A DNA stretch of 64,000 bases from positions 124,001 to 188,000 of the forward strand of contig NZ_MKIN01000022.1 in assembly GCF_001938985.1 (NCBI RefSeq), in the 5' to 3' direction. Under the pieces are notes generated by a model. It did not search any database and had not been told where the DNA came from. It saw nothing but the letters and a program-made list of their open reading frames with translations. The stretch comes from Gillisella taibaishanensis (GTDB lineage: Bacteria; Pseudomonadota; Alphaproteobacteria; Rhizobiales; Rhizobiaceae). Below, piece after piece: positions 28,121 to 41,159 of the stretch. Position 1 is the first letter of the stretch, and each line of letters starts with the position of its first letter. Both the position numbers and the translations under genes were made by a program.

Positions 28121-29290
28121 ATGTCCACGAAAACCGTGGCGATCGTCGGCGGCGGCATAGCCGGCCTCGCCGCATCCCTTTGCTTTGCCCGTCGGGGCAT
28201 TGCCAGCCGGATATTCGAAAAGACCGCTGATTTGCAGGAAGTGGGCGCCGGCCTGCAACTAACGCCCAATGTGACGTGGATCCTTGATGAACTCGGCATC
28301 CTCGCCGCGCTCAAACAGCGCTGGCATGAGCCGCAAGTGGTGGCACTCGCCTCGGGTATCAGCCTGAAAAGGCTTTGCGCCGTACCAGTCCAGAACCATG
28401 CTCAATCCGTCTGGAACGCTCCGTATGGCGTGGTGCACCGCGCCACCCTGCAGCGGGCGCTTCTCGATGCCGTAGAAGCCAATCCGCTCTGCTCGTTGAT
28501 CCTTGGCCAACGGGTCGAAAGTCCCGACGCCCAGATCCTGCGCAACCCCGTAACCGGTGAGCGGCCCGACCTGCTGATTGCCGCCGATGGGGTCTGGTCG
28601 CGGCTGCGCAATTTCGTGACAGGCGGTCCCGATGTCAGCTTCAGCGGTTCCATTGCCTGGCGAATGACCATTAAGGAAGCCAGCGCGCCAGCCTTTCTCG
28701 ACCGCGATGCCGTTACCGCCTATCTCGGGCCGAGATCGCATATGGTGACCTATCCGCTGCGCGAGGTTGGCAGCATCAATATTGTGGCGATCGGCGCCGG
28801 TATCAATCCTGGCGAAGGCTGGGCCGCACAGACCGGAGCCAACCAGGGCCCGTTGCTGGAGCGCGCCTTCCGCGGCTGGAACAGCGGCATCCGGGCTATG
28901 CTGGCCACTCCGCACGACACCACGTTCTGGCCATTGTTTGAAGCCGGCCCGGGACGCTGGCAGAACGGCCGCGATCTGGTGCTGATCGGCGATGCCGCCC
29001 ACGCCATGCTGCCGTTTTCCGCCCAGGGCGCGGGAATGGCTATTGAAGATGCCTATGAGCTAGCTGGCCTCGTGGCAGAGAAGCCGCGCGCGGACGCTCT
29101 ACCCGCTTACGAACAGCGTCGGCAAAAGCGGGTCTACAGCGTGCGCAAGCGCGGTGCCATCAACAAATTCGCCTATCACGCTCGTGGTCCGCTCCAACTC
29201 GGTCGCGACATGCTGCTGTCGCTACGGTCGGGCGACAGCTTTGCCCGCGACCTTGACTGGCTCTACGGATATCGTCCCGCTTCGCCATGA
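28121..29290 (+). CDS. FAD-dependent monooxygenase (UbiH/salicylate hydroxylase-like)
   Basis: 389 residues from the ATG at 28121. The GxGxxG Rossmann motif is VAIVGGGIAGLAASLCFARR, and the second FAD motif is VLIGDAAHAMLPFSAQGAG with MAIEDAYELA after it. This is the class A flavoprotein hydroxylase fold, using NAD(P)H and oxygen on an aromatic or quinone-like substrate that I cannot name. It lies 130 bp after the CHCC gene on the same strand. Confidence 0.88.
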   Translation: MSTKTVAIVGGGIAGLAASLCFARRGIASRIFEKTADLQEVGAGLQLTPNVTWILDELGILAALKQRWHEPQVVALASGISLKRLCAVPVQNHAQSVWNAPYGVVHRATLQRALLDAVEANPLCSLILGQRVESPDAQILRNPVTGERPDLLIAADGVWSRLRNFVTGGPDVSFSGSIAWRMTIKEASAPAFLDRDAVTAYLGPRSHMVTYPLREVGSINIVAIGAGINPGEGWAAQTGANQGPLLERAFRGWNSGIRAMLATPHDTTFWPLFEAGPGRWQNGRDLVLIGDAAHAMLPFSAQGAGMAIEDAYELAGLVAEKPRADALPAYEQRRQKRVYSVRKRGAINKFAYHARGPLQLGRDMLLSLRSGDSFARDLDWLYGYRPASP

Positions 29291-29345
29291 TAGGACTGCC
29301 GGACCGGTCTTAAGACCGAAGCGCCCGGCACTGCCATCTTCTGCG

Positions 29346-30536
29346 TCACACCTTCGCAGCCGCCTCAAAGCCACGTTCCAGGTCAGCCTGCAGATCGACC
29401 ACATCCTCGAGACCGATCTGCAAGCGGATCAGCGGCCCTGTCGTCGGCGGTTTGGCAATGGTACGTCCGCCAACATTTGCAACGACGGCAAGGCTTTCGT
29501 AACCACCCCATGACCACCCAATGCCAAAAATCTGCAAGGCGTTCAAAAAGGCGTGCGCCCTCAGCTTGAAGCGGGTCGGATCATTTTCCGCCAAGACAAA
29601 AGAAAACAGCCCGGATGCGCCCTTGAAATCACGCTTCCAGAGTGCGTGACCCGGAAAGCTTGGAAGCGCTGGATGCAGCACACTCGCCACGTCATCGCGC
29701 GCTTCCAGCCATTGAGCGATCTCACGGGCGCTGCGATCGTGATGGGCAAGGCGCACCGCCATGGTGCGCAGCCCACGCAATACCATGTAGCTGTCTTCCG
29801 CCGAACCGCAGAGGCCCATCGCGCCGTAGGCCGCCTTCAGCGTCGGCCAGCACGCGGCATTGGCCGAAACCGTCCCCATCAAGATGTCGGAATGCCCGGC
29901 CGGATATTTGGTCGAGGCCTGCATCGACAGATCCACGCCAAAATCGAGGGGGCGAAAATAGAGCGGCGTTGCCCATGTATTGTCCATGCTGACCAAAGCG
30001 CCGTGGCGATGGGCAATCTCGGTCAAGATCCGGATATCCTGCATCTCGAGGGTATTGCTTCCCGGTGATTCCGTGTGAACCAGCTTGGTGTTCGGCCGAA
30101 TCAACGCTTCGATTCCAGCCCCGATCGTCGGGTCGTAATATTCAACCTCAACCCCGAGACGCTTCAGCATCGTGTCGCAGAAATGCCGCGCAGGATCATA
30201 GACCGAATCGACCACCAACGCGTGATCGCCATGCGACAGGAAGGCCAAAAACGGTACGGTGATCGCGGCAAGGCCGGAAGGCAAGATGATGGTCCCGGCA
30301 GAGCCTTCCAGCGCGTCGATCGCCTCGCACAGCGCGTCCGTGGTCGGCGTCCCGCGCGTGCCATAGGTATATTTCTGCTGCGGCGGGTCCATGCTCTCAG
30401 CCGTGGCAAACAGAACGGTCGACGCCTTGACGATCGGCGGATTGACGAAGCCATGATAGCTCGACGGATCATGCCCTATGTGACAGAGCTTGGTATTGGT
30501 ACCGGCCCCGGTCAGCCAATCTTTCTTTTCGGACAT
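29346..30536 (-). CDS. metC: Cystathionine beta-lyase
   Basis: 396 residues of the Cys/Met metabolism PLP enzyme family. The PLP lysine is Lys210 in MQASTKYPAGHSDIL. YTYGTRGTPTTDALCEAIDA and VDSVYDPARHFCDTMLKRLG are typical of the MetC type. It splits cystathionine to homocysteine, pyruvate and ammonia. It is divergent from aapJ, an arrangement I recall from Rhizobium leguminosarum. Confidence 0.92.
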   Translation of the reverse strand: MSEKKDWLTGAGTNTKLCHIGHDPSSYHGFVNPPIVKASTVLFATAESMDPPQQKYTYGTRGTPTTDALCEAIDALEGSAGTIILPSGLAAITVPFLAFLSHGDHALVVDSVYDPARHFCDTMLKRLGVEVEYYDPTIGAGIEALIRPNTKLVHTESPGSNTLEMQDIRILTEIAHRHGALVSMDNTWATPLYFRPLDFGVDLSMQASTKYPAGHSDILMGTVSANAACWPTLKAAYGAMGLCGSAEDSYMVLRGLRTMAVRLAHHDRSAREIAQWLEARDDVASVLHPALPSFPGHALWKRDFKGASGLFSFVLAENDPTRFKLRAHAFLNALQIFGIGWSWGGYESLAVVANVGGRTIAKPPTTGPLIRLQIGLEDVVDLQADLERGFEAAAKV

Positions 30537-30965
30537 CGGTATTCACTGCCTTTCACTGTCTTGCCGCTGGCCGAACGAGCGCGGCAGCTTTCCTGCGGAT
30601 CAAAGAAAACAACCTGCCCCACGAGCCAAAATTCACAAACTTTCTGTCCCGCTTTGTCGCCCGCCATCACGAGATCGGTCAAGCACCACATGCGTCATCA
30701 AGACAATGAAATTTCCGGATGCATTTTCCGTCTATTTTTTCATCATCCACTGCAGCTTTCATGGTTACGGCGCCTATAATCTGCGCAGAATCTCGGAATT
30801 GCCACTTTTCGGCGCAATTTCCACCCATCAACTCTTGACCATGAACCCATTTATGAATGTGATGGGGCAAGCTAGGGTTACAACCCAAGCACCGGCGTCA
30901 TGGAGAGGGGCAACAGCCGTGTCGGACGCCGGAGGGAAGACAAACAGAAAAAAAGGTTGGGAAAC
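30537..30965. promoter_or_regulatory. metC-aapJ divergent regulatory region (429 bp)
   Basis: Gap between divergent metC and aapJ with AT-rich stretches around 30,720-30,780 (TATTTTTTCATCATCC, CCTATAATCTGCG). TATAAT at 30,775-30,780 is a plausible -10 for aapJ with a long leader. I cannot identify an NtrC or other regulator site by eye. Confidence 0.4.
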
Positions 30966-31991
30966 ATGAAAAAAACGCTCCTGTCCGCTGCGCTCGCCGC
31001 TGCGGCATTCGGTTTTGGCGCATCGGCAGCCTCGGCCGACACTTTGAGCGACGTGAAGGCAAAGGGCTTCGTACAATGCGGCGTCAGCCAGGGCGTTCCG
31101 GGCTTCTCGGCTCCGAACGATAAGGGCGAATGGTCGGGTCTCGACGTGGACTACTGCCGCGGCATCGCTGCAGCCATCTTCGGAGATCCAACGAAAGCCA
31201 AATTTACGCCTCTGTCGTCCAAAGACCGCTTCCCGGCACTTCAGTCCGGGGAAATCGACGTCCTGACCCGTAACACGACTTGGACGATCAGCCGCGATAC
31301 CTCGCTCGGCTTCAACTTCCGCTCTGTCAACTATTATGACGGCCAGGGCTTCATGGTCAAAAAGGGCCTCAGCGTAAAGTCTGCTCTGGAACTGTCGGGC
31401 GCTGCCGTCTGCGTGCAGACCGGCACGACGACCGAACTGAACCTTGCCGATTACTTCAAGGCCAATGGCCTGAAATACAATCCGGTCGTGTTCGAAAAGG
31501 AAGACGATGCTACGTCCGCCTATGACGCCGGCCGTTGCGACGTATACACCACCGACCAGTCCGGTCTTTATGCCATCCGTCTGAAGCTTAAGAACCCCGA
31601 CGACAACATGGTTCTGCCGGAAGTCATTTCCAAGGAGCCGCTTGGCCCGGCCGTTCGCCAGGGCGACGACAAGTGGTTCGACGTGGTCAGCTGGGTTCAC
31701 TATGCCATGGTGAACGCCGAAGAAGCTGGCGTGACGTCGAAGAATGTCGACGACATGAAGACCAACGGCAGCCCTGACGTGAAGCGCATGCTTGGCGCCG
31801 AAAGCGGCAGCAAGCTCGGCACGGACCTCGGTCTGAAGGAAGACTGGGCTTATAATATCGTCAAGTTGGTCGGCAATTACGGCGAAGTCTTCGACCGCAA
31901 CGTCGGCGCTGGTAGCCCGCTGAAGATCGCCCGCGGCGTAAATGCCCTGTGGTCGAAGGGCGGCTTCCAGTACGGTCCGCCTATCCGCTAA
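30966..31991 (+). CDS. aapJ: AapJ, general L-amino acid ABC transporter binding protein
   Basis: 341 residues from the ATG at 30966. A signal peptide ends near ASAASA. The periplasmic binding domain follows: VQCGVSQGVPGFSAPNDKGE, LDVDYCRGIAAAIFGD and VQTGTTTELNLADYFK. It is the rhizobial Aap general amino acid binding protein, which delivers many L-amino acids to AapQM. It is the first gene of aapJQMP and has metC divergent, as in R. leguminosarum. Confidence 0.96.
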   Translation: MKKTLLSAALAAAAFGFGASAASADTLSDVKAKGFVQCGVSQGVPGFSAPNDKGEWSGLDVDYCRGIAAAIFGDPTKAKFTPLSSKDRFPALQSGEIDVLTRNTTWTISRDTSLGFNFRSVNYYDGQGFMVKKGLSVKSALELSGAAVCVQTGTTTELNLADYFKANGLKYNPVVFEKEDDATSAYDAGRCDVYTTDQSGLYAIRLKLKNPDDNMVLPEVISKEPLGPAVRQGDDKWFDVVSWVHYAMVNAEEAGVTSKNVDDMKTNGSPDVKRMLGAESGSKLGTDLGLKEDWAYNIVKLVGNYGEVFDRNVGAGSPLKIARGVNALWSKGGFQYGPPIR

Positions 31992-32116
31992 ACCGTCGCG
32001 ACCGATAGCAAGTCAAACCTAGCCTTTCTGGGGAGGCGGTGTCCGCACCGCCTCCCCATTGCAAAACGGCAGGGAAATATACGCCCGAAAAGGGTGACGA
32101 AGGGGAAAAAGCCTCG

Positions 32117-33313
32117 ATGGCAATTCAGGATTCGAGCTCGTCCAAAACAGGATCGGCTGGCACAGCGTCGCTGATCTACGACCCGAAAGTGCGCGGACTA
32201 TTTTACCAGGTGGTCACATTGTTGGTTCTGATCGCCTTCATCTGGGCGGTCGCCAATAACACCATCCACAATCTCCAAAAAGCCAATATCGCCTCGGGTT
32301 TCGGCTTCTTGCAAGGCCGGTCCGGCTTTGACATCGGCCAGCAGCTGATCAGCTACACGAGCGACTCCACTTATGGACGCGCGCTCATTGTTGGCCTGCT
32401 GAATACGCTGCAGGTCGCCATAGCCGGCATCATTACTGCCTCCATCATCGGCTTTGCCGTCGGTTTAGGGCGGCTGTCGCACAATTGGCTAATTGCCAAG
32501 ATCTGCCAGGTCTATGTTGAAATCTTCCGCAATATTCCGCCGCTGCTGGTTATCTTCTTCTGGTATCGCGGCGTTATCGCCATCCTGCCGCAGGCGCGCG
32601 ATTCCATTGCGCTGCCATTCGACATCTATCTGAACAACCGCGGTCTGACTTTTCCCAAGCCTATCTTCGGTAATGATGCATTGTTGCTTCTGCCGGCCAT
32701 CCTGATCGGTATCGTCCTTGCCATCGTCATTGCAAAATGGGCGCGCAAACGTCAGATGGCGACCGGGCAGCAATTTCCGATCCTCTGGTGCTCGTTGGCG
32801 CTGGTTATCGGCCTGCCATTGCTGGTCTTCTTTGCGATCGGCATGCCGTTGACATTCGACCTTCCGATCGTCGGTCGCTTCAACATGCAGGGCGGCTCCG
32901 TCATCGGGCCGGAATTCACCTCGGTCTTCCTGGCACTGTCGTTCTATACCGCAGCATTCATCGCCGAAATCGTCCGCGGTGGCATCAAGGCCGTATCCAA
33001 GGGCCAAACCGAAGCCGCGAGCGCGCTTGGTTTGAAGCATAGCCATACGTCACGGCTCATCGTCGTGCCGCAGGCGATGCGGATCATCATTCCACCGCTT
33101 ACCAGCCAATATCTCAACCTCACGAAGAACTCCTCGCTCGCGGTCGCCATCGGCTTTGCCGATATCGTGGCAGTCGGCGGCACCATCCTCAACCAGACCG
33201 GTCAGGCCGTAGAGGTGGTAGCAATCTGGCTCGCCGTCTATCTGACGATCAGCATCAGCACAGCAATCTTCATGAACTGGTTCAATGCCAAGATGGCGCT
33301 GGTCGAGAGGTAA
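32117..33313 (+). CDS. aapQ: AapQ, amino acid ABC permease
   Basis: 398 residues from the ATG at 32117. Multiple membrane helices start near residue 35. The permease signature [20 protein letters not shown], with [16 protein letters not shown] after it, contacts the ATPase. It forms the inner membrane channel with AapM. The next gene starts 4 bp after the stop. Confidence 0.95.
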   Translation: MAIQDSSSSKTGSAGTASLIYDPKVRGLFYQVVTLLVLIAFIWAVANNTIHNLQKANIASGFGFLQGRSGFDIGQQLISYTSDSTYGRALIVGLLNTLQVAIAGIITASIIGFAVGLGRLSHNWLIAKICQVYVEIFRNIPPLLVIFFWYRGVIAILPQARDSIALPFDIYLNNRGLTFPKPIFGNDALLLLPAILIGIVLAIVIAKWARKRQMATGQQFPILWCSLALVIGLPLLVFFAIGMPLTFDLPIVGRFNMQGGSVIGPEFTSVFLALSFYTAAFIAEIVRGGIKAVSKGQTEAASALGLKHSHTSRLIVVPQAMRIIIPPLTSQYLNLTKNSSLAVAIGFADIVAVGGTILNQTGQAVEVVAIWLAVYLTISISTAIFMNWFNAKMALVER

Positions 33314-33317
33314 AATC

Positions 33318-34472
33318 ATGGCAACAGAGTTCAAAACCTACGTCCGCCAGGAAATGGTTCCACCGTCTCCTGCACCCGCCGGCCAGATCGGCCCGACCGC
33401 CTGGATCCGCAAGAACCTGCTTGCGACCCCTAAAGACGTCGTTCTGACCATCCTCGCAATTGCGCTCCTGGCGTATATCTTGCCAGGGATCATCGACTGG
33501 CTGTTCATTCATGCCGTCTGGACGGGGACAAGCCGCGTCGCATGCCTCACCGTCTCCCAGGGCGGCGCCCTGCCAGATGGGACGGTCGGCGCCTGCTGGG
33601 CCGTGGTCGGCGCCAAGTTCCAGCAGTTCATCTTCGGCCGCTATCCAAGTGAGGAAATCTGGCGTCCGATCACCGTCATGGTGGTGTTCGCTCTGTTGCT
33701 CGTGCCGATGCTGATGCCGAAGGCACCGTTCAAGGTGACCAACGCTATCCTGCTGTTCATCGTCCTGCCGGTCGTGTCATTCTTCCTGCTGATCGGCGGC
33801 TTCGGCCTTGAACATGTAGAAACGGCACGCTGGGGTGGCCTGATGATCACCCTGATCCTGTCTTTCTTCGGGATCGCGGTATCTCTGCCTGTGGGCATCA
33901 TCCTGGCACTCGGCCGCCGCTCGACCATGCCTGTCATCAAGATGCTCTGCGTCGTCTTTATTGAGGTGATCCGCGGCATTCCTCTGATCACAGTGCTGTT
34001 CATGGCCAGCGTCATGCTGCCGCTGTTCCTGCCTGATGGCTGGACCTTCGACAAGCTGCTGCGCGCCCTCGTCGGCGTCTCGATCTTCTCGTCTGCCTAT
34101 ATGGCTGAAGTCATTCGCGGTGGCTTACAGGCCATTCCGAAGGGGCAGTTCGAAGGGGCGGATTCGCTTGGGCTGAGCTACTGGCAGAAAATCTGGCTGA
34201 TCATCCTGCCGCAGGCGATCAAGCTGGTCATTCCTGGCATCGTCAACACCTTCATCGGCCTGTTCAAGGACACGTCGCTGGTGTCGATTATCGGGATGTT
34301 CGACCTGTTGGGTATCGTTGTTCTCAACCTGTCGGACTCCAATTGGGCCACGCCCGTCACCGCCGTCACTGGCCTGGTGTTCGCAGGCTTCGTCTATTGG
34401 CTGTTCTGCTTCAGCATGTCACGCTACTCGCATTTCATGGAACGGCACCTCGATACCGGCCACAAGCACTAA
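33318..34472 (+). CDS. aapM: AapM, amino acid ABC permease
   Basis: 384 residues from the ATG at 33318. The N-terminal cytoplasmic tail is followed by membrane helices, and the signature [20 protein letters not shown], with [13 protein letters not shown] after it, is near the C-terminus. It is paralogous to AapQ and pairs with it. Very tight spacing (4 bp) to aapQ. Confidence 0.95.
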   Translation: MATEFKTYVRQEMVPPSPAPAGQIGPTAWIRKNLLATPKDVVLTILAIALLAYILPGIIDWLFIHAVWTGTSRVACLTVSQGGALPDGTVGACWAVVGAKFQQFIFGRYPSEEIWRPITVMVVFALLLVPMLMPKAPFKVTNAILLFIVLPVVSFFLLIGGFGLEHVETARWGGLMITLILSFFGIAVSLPVGIILALGRRSTMPVIKMLCVVFIEVIRGIPLITVLFMASVMLPLFLPDGWTFDKLLRALVGVSIFSSAYMAEVIRGGLQAIPKGQFEGADSLGLSYWQKIWLIILPQAIKLVIPGIVNTFIGLFKDTSLVSIIGMFDLLGIVVLNLSDSNWATPVTAVTGLVFAGFVYWLFCFSMSRYSHFMERHLDTGHKH

Positions 34473-34592
34473 GGCCATCACTATTGGCATCGGTCCGGCC
34501 CAACCGGGCGGATGCCGCTCTCAATCGCTTCGTTTGCATGGCATGACCGGTCCGCGGTTTTCCGGCAAACTTTACTACTAGGAACTTGAACA

Positions 34593-35363
34593 ATGGCTGA
34601 AGCTCAATCCTCCTCCGGGAAAGCCCTTAACCCGACCGCCATCGAACTGATCGGCATGAACAAGTGGTATGGCGAATTCCACGTCCTCAGAGACATCAAC
34701 CTCAAGGTCGCCACCGGCGAACGCATCGTCATCGCAGGCCCGTCAGGCTCTGGGAAATCGACGATGATCCGTTGCATCAACCGGCTTGAAGAGCATCAGA
34801 CCGGCCAGATCATCGTCGACAATATCGAACTGACCAGCGACCTGAAGAAAATCGATGAAGTGCGCCGCGAAGTCGGCATGGTGTTCCAGCACTTCAACCT
34901 GTTCCCGCACCTGACCATTCTGGAAAACTGCACGCTGGCGCCGATCTGGGTGCGCAAGATGCCGAAGAAGCAGGCGGAAGAAGTCGCCATGCACTATCTT
35001 CAGCGTGTCAAGATCCCGGAACAGGCCAATAAATATCCTGGCCAGCTCTCCGGTGGCCAGCAGCAGCGCGTCGCTATCGCCCGCGCGCTCTGCATGAAGC
35101 CGAAGATCATGCTGTTCGACGAGCCTACCTCGGCACTCGACCCGGAAATGGTCAAGGAAGTGCTCGACACCATGGTGAGCCTTGCTGAAGAAGGCATGAC
35201 CATGCTCTGCGTCACCCACGAAATGGGCTTCGCCCGCCAAGTCGCCGACCGCGTGATCTTCATGGACCAGGGCCAGATCGTCGAGCAGAATGCGCCTGCC
35301 GAATTCTTCGACAATCCGCAGCACGAGCGCACCAAGCTGTTCCTCAGCCAGATCCTGCACTAA
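34593..35363 (+). CDS. aapP: AapP, amino acid ABC ATPase
   Basis: 256 residues. Walker [10 protein letters not shown] is at 49-57, the signature [15 protein letters not shown] follows, then Walker [17 protein letters not shown]. It powers the AapQM channel. It is the last gene of the operon, followed by a strong terminator. Confidence 0.96.
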   Translation: MAEAQSSSGKALNPTAIELIGMNKWYGEFHVLRDINLKVATGERIVIAGPSGSGKSTMIRCINRLEEHQTGQIIVDNIELTSDLKKIDEVRREVGMVFQHFNLFPHLTILENCTLAPIWVRKMPKKQAEEVAMHYLQRVKIPEQANKYPGQLSGGQQQRVAIARALCMKPKIMLFDEPTSALDPEMVKEVLDTMVSLAEEGMTMLCVTHEMGFARQVADRVIFMDQGQIVEQNAPAEFFDNPQHERTKLFLSQILH

Positions 35364-35393
35364 TCAAGTCTGGAAAGCTGGAGCCAAGACATT

Positions 35394-35425
35394 GAGGCAC
35401 TGCGGCTTGATCGCCGCAGTGCCTC
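35394..35425 (+). terminator. Terminator after aapP
   Basis: GAGGCACTGCGGC-TTGATC-GCCGCAGTGCCTC, a perfect 13-bp stem followed by TTTCAT. It lies between the convergent aapP and amidase genes. Confidence 0.9.
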
Positions 35426-35443
35426 TTTCATGTCCTCGAATGT

Positions 35444-36850
35444 CTAACTGAACGTCATAGCCACCGGTGCAGGTGGCTGCAGATGTGCCGCTTTCGCCAG
35501 CGACAGTAGCAGCGGCTCCTGGAACGGACGCGCCATCAGATCAAGACCGACGGGCAGGCCATCGGAAAGGCCAACGGGCACGTTGATGGCGGGCCAGCCA
35601 ATCGCCGAGGCCAGGACACCGTTGCGCTCAGGCCTGGAAGCTTGACCGATATTCAAGGCGGCCCGATGCTGCGCCGGATAGGCGAAGGCTTGCAAGCCGT
35701 GGTCATCAATCAGATTTTCGAGCACCTGCTGAATGGCTTGGGCAGCGGCTTTCTTCCTGGCATAGATCACCTGGCTTTCCGGCCGCTCCGCATCGAGCGC
35801 CACGGCTAGTAGCTGCTGCATCGTCGCTTGCGGCCAGCGGCCATCATCGACATAAGCCTTGAAACTGGAAATGGGTGCTTTGTCTCCCAGCCCCTCCAGC
35901 CAGCTATCGAAGGCTTGGTGGAACTCGTAGGCGTGCAGAGCGAGATCGGCATAGAGAGCAGCCGAATCAAAATGCGGATCGGAGAGCTCGATGATCTCGG
36001 CGCCCTGCCCTTCCAGTCGCTCCAGCGCAGACTTCAAGACGGCGTTGACGCCCAGATGCTCTTCACCTTGGCCAAACAGACCTGAGAGCACGCCGATACG
36101 CATGCCCTTCACGTCTGGCCACCGACAAGGATGCAGGTTGTCAACATCGTAATCTTTGGCGGCCAAGGTCACCGCATCAGCGGGATCAAAACCCACGATG
36201 AACCGCAGCGCCCGGGCGAGATCATCGACCGTTGATGCCAATGGCCCAAGCACATCCATGGTCGGAGACACCGGGATGACGCCGCTGCGCGAAACCAGAC
36301 CTCTCGTTGGCCTCAGCCCCAGGATGCCGCAGACATTGGCAGGATTGCGAATCGAGTTGACCGTTTCCGTGCCCAACGCAAACGTGCAGGCGCCGGTAGC
36401 CACTGCTATGGCCGAGCCGCCGGAGGAACCCGCCGGTGTTCGCGCTGGGTCATAGGGATTGCGCGATTGGCCACCAAGCGAACTCAGCGTGCTGCCCCCT
36501 CCCGCCAGTTCGTCGAGGTTTGTCTTGCCGATCACCACCGCCCCCTGCCGCTTGAGCGCCTGCAGCGCAAACGCGTCTGAGTGCGGCACGTAACTTTGCA
36601 GCGCGACGGAGCCACCGGATGTCGCAAGACCAGCCGTTTCGATGTTGTCCTTCACAGCAATCACCATGCCCCGAAGGGGAAGGTGCTCGCCATCAGCGTG
36701 CCGCTGGTCCACGGCAGAAGCTTCATCTCGGGCATGGAGATTAGGGCGAATGAAGGCGTTGAGATGCCTGAACCGCTCCGCATTTTCGAGACAGCGCTCG
36801 ACCGCGTCGAGAGAGGACCCCTTTGCCGCTTCGTCACTGTCGACAGCCAT
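35444..36850 (-). CDS. Amidase (amidase signature family)
   Basis: 468 residues. The Ser-cisSer-Lys triad is visible: Lys in GMVIAVKDNIET, cis-Ser in AGSSGGSAIAVATG, and the nucleophile Ser in TETVNSIRNPANVCG. The nearby GLRPTRGLVSRSGVIPVSPT fits the family. In most members the nucleophile region reads TDTGGSIR-P; here TVNSIRNP has Asn where Gly is usual. The substrate is unknown. GAGGGAA precedes the start. It lies upstream of the aap terminator in opposite orientation. Confidence 0.88.
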   Translation of the reverse strand: MAVDSDEAAKGSSLDAVERCLENAERFRHLNAFIRPNLHARDEASAVDQRHADGEHLPLRGMVIAVKDNIETAGLATSGGSVALQSYVPHSDAFALQALKRQGAVVIGKTNLDELAGGGSTLSSLGGQSRNPYDPARTPAGSSGGSAIAVATGACTFALGTETVNSIRNPANVCGILGLRPTRGLVSRSGVIPVSPTMDVLGPLASTVDDLARALRFIVGFDPADAVTLAAKDYDVDNLHPCRWPDVKGMRIGVLSGLFGQGEEHLGVNAVLKSALERLEGQGAEIIELSDPHFDSAALYADLALHAYEFHQAFDSWLEGLGDKAPISSFKAYVDDGRWPQATMQQLLAVALDAERPESQVIYARKKAAAQAIQQVLENLIDDHGLQAFAYPAQHRAALNIGQASRPERNGVLASAIGWPAINVPVGLSDGLPVGLDLMARPFQEPLLLSLAKAAHLQPPAPVAMTFS

Positions 36851-36900
36851 GCATTCCCTCGCGTCAAAATACCGGCGTGATTATGCCGATTTAAAAGACA

Positions 36901-36929
36901 AAAGGAGCCAACCTTTCGGCGGCTCCTTT
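36901..36929 (-). terminator. Terminator after alaS
   Basis: AAAGGAGCC (36901-36909) pairs with GGCTCCTTT (36921-36929), followed on the minus strand by TGTCTTTT. Confidence 0.75.
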
Positions 36930-36991
36930 CAATAGTCGTTGAACCAGACCTCCGGCCAACCGCTACGGCGGCTAGCCGATAGCAACCAGAC

Positions 36992-39655
<2,664 letters not shown>

Positions 39656-39754
39656 GGGATGCCCTTGGGAATAAGTGTCCGATGCTGGACAGACGTCAGA
39701 AAACAACGGCTTTTATCGTCCGCCATGGCGCCTGTCCAGCCTGTCAACGGAAAA

Positions 39755-39779
39755 GGGCCGGAGATCACATCCCCGGCCC
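39755..39779 (-). terminator. Terminator after recA
   Basis: GGGCCGG pairs with CCGGCCC, followed on the minus strand by TTTTCC. It lies in the 170-bp recA-alaS gap. Confidence 0.7.
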
Positions 39780-39825
39780 CGAAAGACATATCAGCCTGAC
39801 CGAAATCAGGAGGCTATTCGATGAC

Positions 39826-40914
39826 TCAGGCGTCGTCGGAGCCGACGCCGTCATTGGCATCCGGACCGCCATTTTCCAGGAAGCGCTCGGCGATCAAACC
39901 GGCGTTCTGGCGCAGCGATACCTCGATCTCATCGGCAACGGCCGGATTGTCGCGCAGAAAGATCTTCGCATTTTCGCGACCCTGGCCGAGACGCTGGCTA
40001 TTGTAGGAGAACCAGGCACCAGACTTCTCGACAATCCCGGCCTTGACGCCGAGGTCGACCAGTTCGCCGGTCTTCGACACGCCTTCGCCATACATGATGT
40101 CGAATTCGACCTGCTTGAAGGGCGGTGCCATCTTGTTCTTGACGACCTTGACACGGGTCTGGTTGCCGACAATCTCTTCCCGGTCCTTGACCGCGCCGAT
40201 ACGGCGGATATCGAGGCGCACGGAAGCGTAGAATTTCAACGCGTTACCGCCGGTCGTGGTTTCCGGCGAGCCGAACATGACGCCGATCTTCATGCGGATC
40301 TGGTTGATGAAGATCACCATGCAGTTCGAGCGCGAGATCGAGCCGGTCAGCTTGCGCAGCGCCTGGCTCATCAGGCGGGCCTGCATGCCCGGCAGGCTGT
40401 CGCCCATTTCGCCTTCGATTTCAGCCTTCGGCGTCAGCGCGGCAACCGAGTCGACCACGAGAACGTCGATGGCGCCGGAGCGCACCAGCGTGTCGACGAT
40501 TTCAAGAGCCTGCTCTCCCGTGTCAGGCTGGGAGATCAGCAGGTTGTGCAGATCAACGCCGAGCTTGCGGGCATAGACCGGGTCCAGCGCGTGTTCGGCG
40601 TCGACAAAGGCGCACACGCCGCCCTTCTTCTGGGCTTCCGCAATGGTCTGCAGAGCAAGTGTCGTCTTACCCGAGCTTTCCGGACCATAAATTTCAATAA
40701 CGCGGCCCTTGGGCAGGCCGCCAATCCCGAGCGCGATATCGAGGCTCAGCGAACCCGTCGATACGGTTTCCACTTCCACGATCTTCTCGTTGGCGCCGAG
40801 CTTCATGATCGAGCCCTTGCCGAACGACCGCTCGATCTGCGACAGAGCCGCTTCCAATGCCTTGCTTTTATCCACCGATTTGTCCTCTACGAGCCGCAAA
40901 GAATTTTGTGACAT
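39826..40914 (-). CDS. recA: RecA recombinase
   Basis: 362 residues from the ATG at 40914, chosen because AAGGTGG lies 6-7 bp upstream; a GTG three codons earlier is the alternative. Walker A GPESSGKT is at 77-84, and [20 protein letters not shown] is the RecA signature. RecA drives homologous recombination and LexA self-cleavage. A probable LexA box lies about 80 bp upstream. Confidence 0.98.
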   Translation of the reverse strand: MSQNSLRLVEDKSVDKSKALEAALSQIERSFGKGSIMKLGANEKIVEVETVSTGSLSLDIALGIGGLPKGRVIEIYGPESSGKTTLALQTIAEAQKKGGVCAFVDAEHALDPVYARKLGVDLHNLLISQPDTGEQALEIVDTLVRSGAIDVLVVDSVAALTPKAEIEGEMGDSLPGMQARLMSQALRKLTGSISRSNCMVIFINQIRMKIGVMFGSPETTTGGNALKFYASVRLDIRRIGAVKDREEIVGNQTRVKVVKNKMAPPFKQVEFDIMYGEGVSKTGELVDLGVKAGIVEKSGAWFSYNSQRLGQGRENAKIFLRDNPAVADEIEVSLRQNAGLIAERFLENGGPDANDGVGSDDA

Positions 40915-40993
40915 TTGAACCACCTTTAGGTTATTGAAGCCGCGTAGGCAACGAAACAGCAGACACGGATTATGTACATGTTTTGTTCTGCTT

Positions 40994-41008
40994 TTTCAAG
41001 CCCCGTTC
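40994..41008 (-). promoter_or_regulatory. Probable LexA (SOS) box of recA
   Basis: On the minus strand it reads GAAC-GGGGCTT-GAAA, one base from the alphaproteobacterial LexA site GAAC-N7-GAAC (equally GTTC-N7-GTTC). It lies 80-94 bp before the recA start codon, a normal distance for a promoter-overlapping operator. Confidence 0.7.
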
Positions 41009-41159
41009 AAGTCCTTGCATTCATTTTTGAATCCGGCGCGTGTTCTCTTAATGTTTCCATAGGTTTGGCCGAGTGGAAATATTCGGCGCCGCCCATCGCG
41101 ACGGGCAAATTTGTCGCCATCGCGATTCGAAACTCAGCCGGCTGCGGAGGCCTTTTTCC

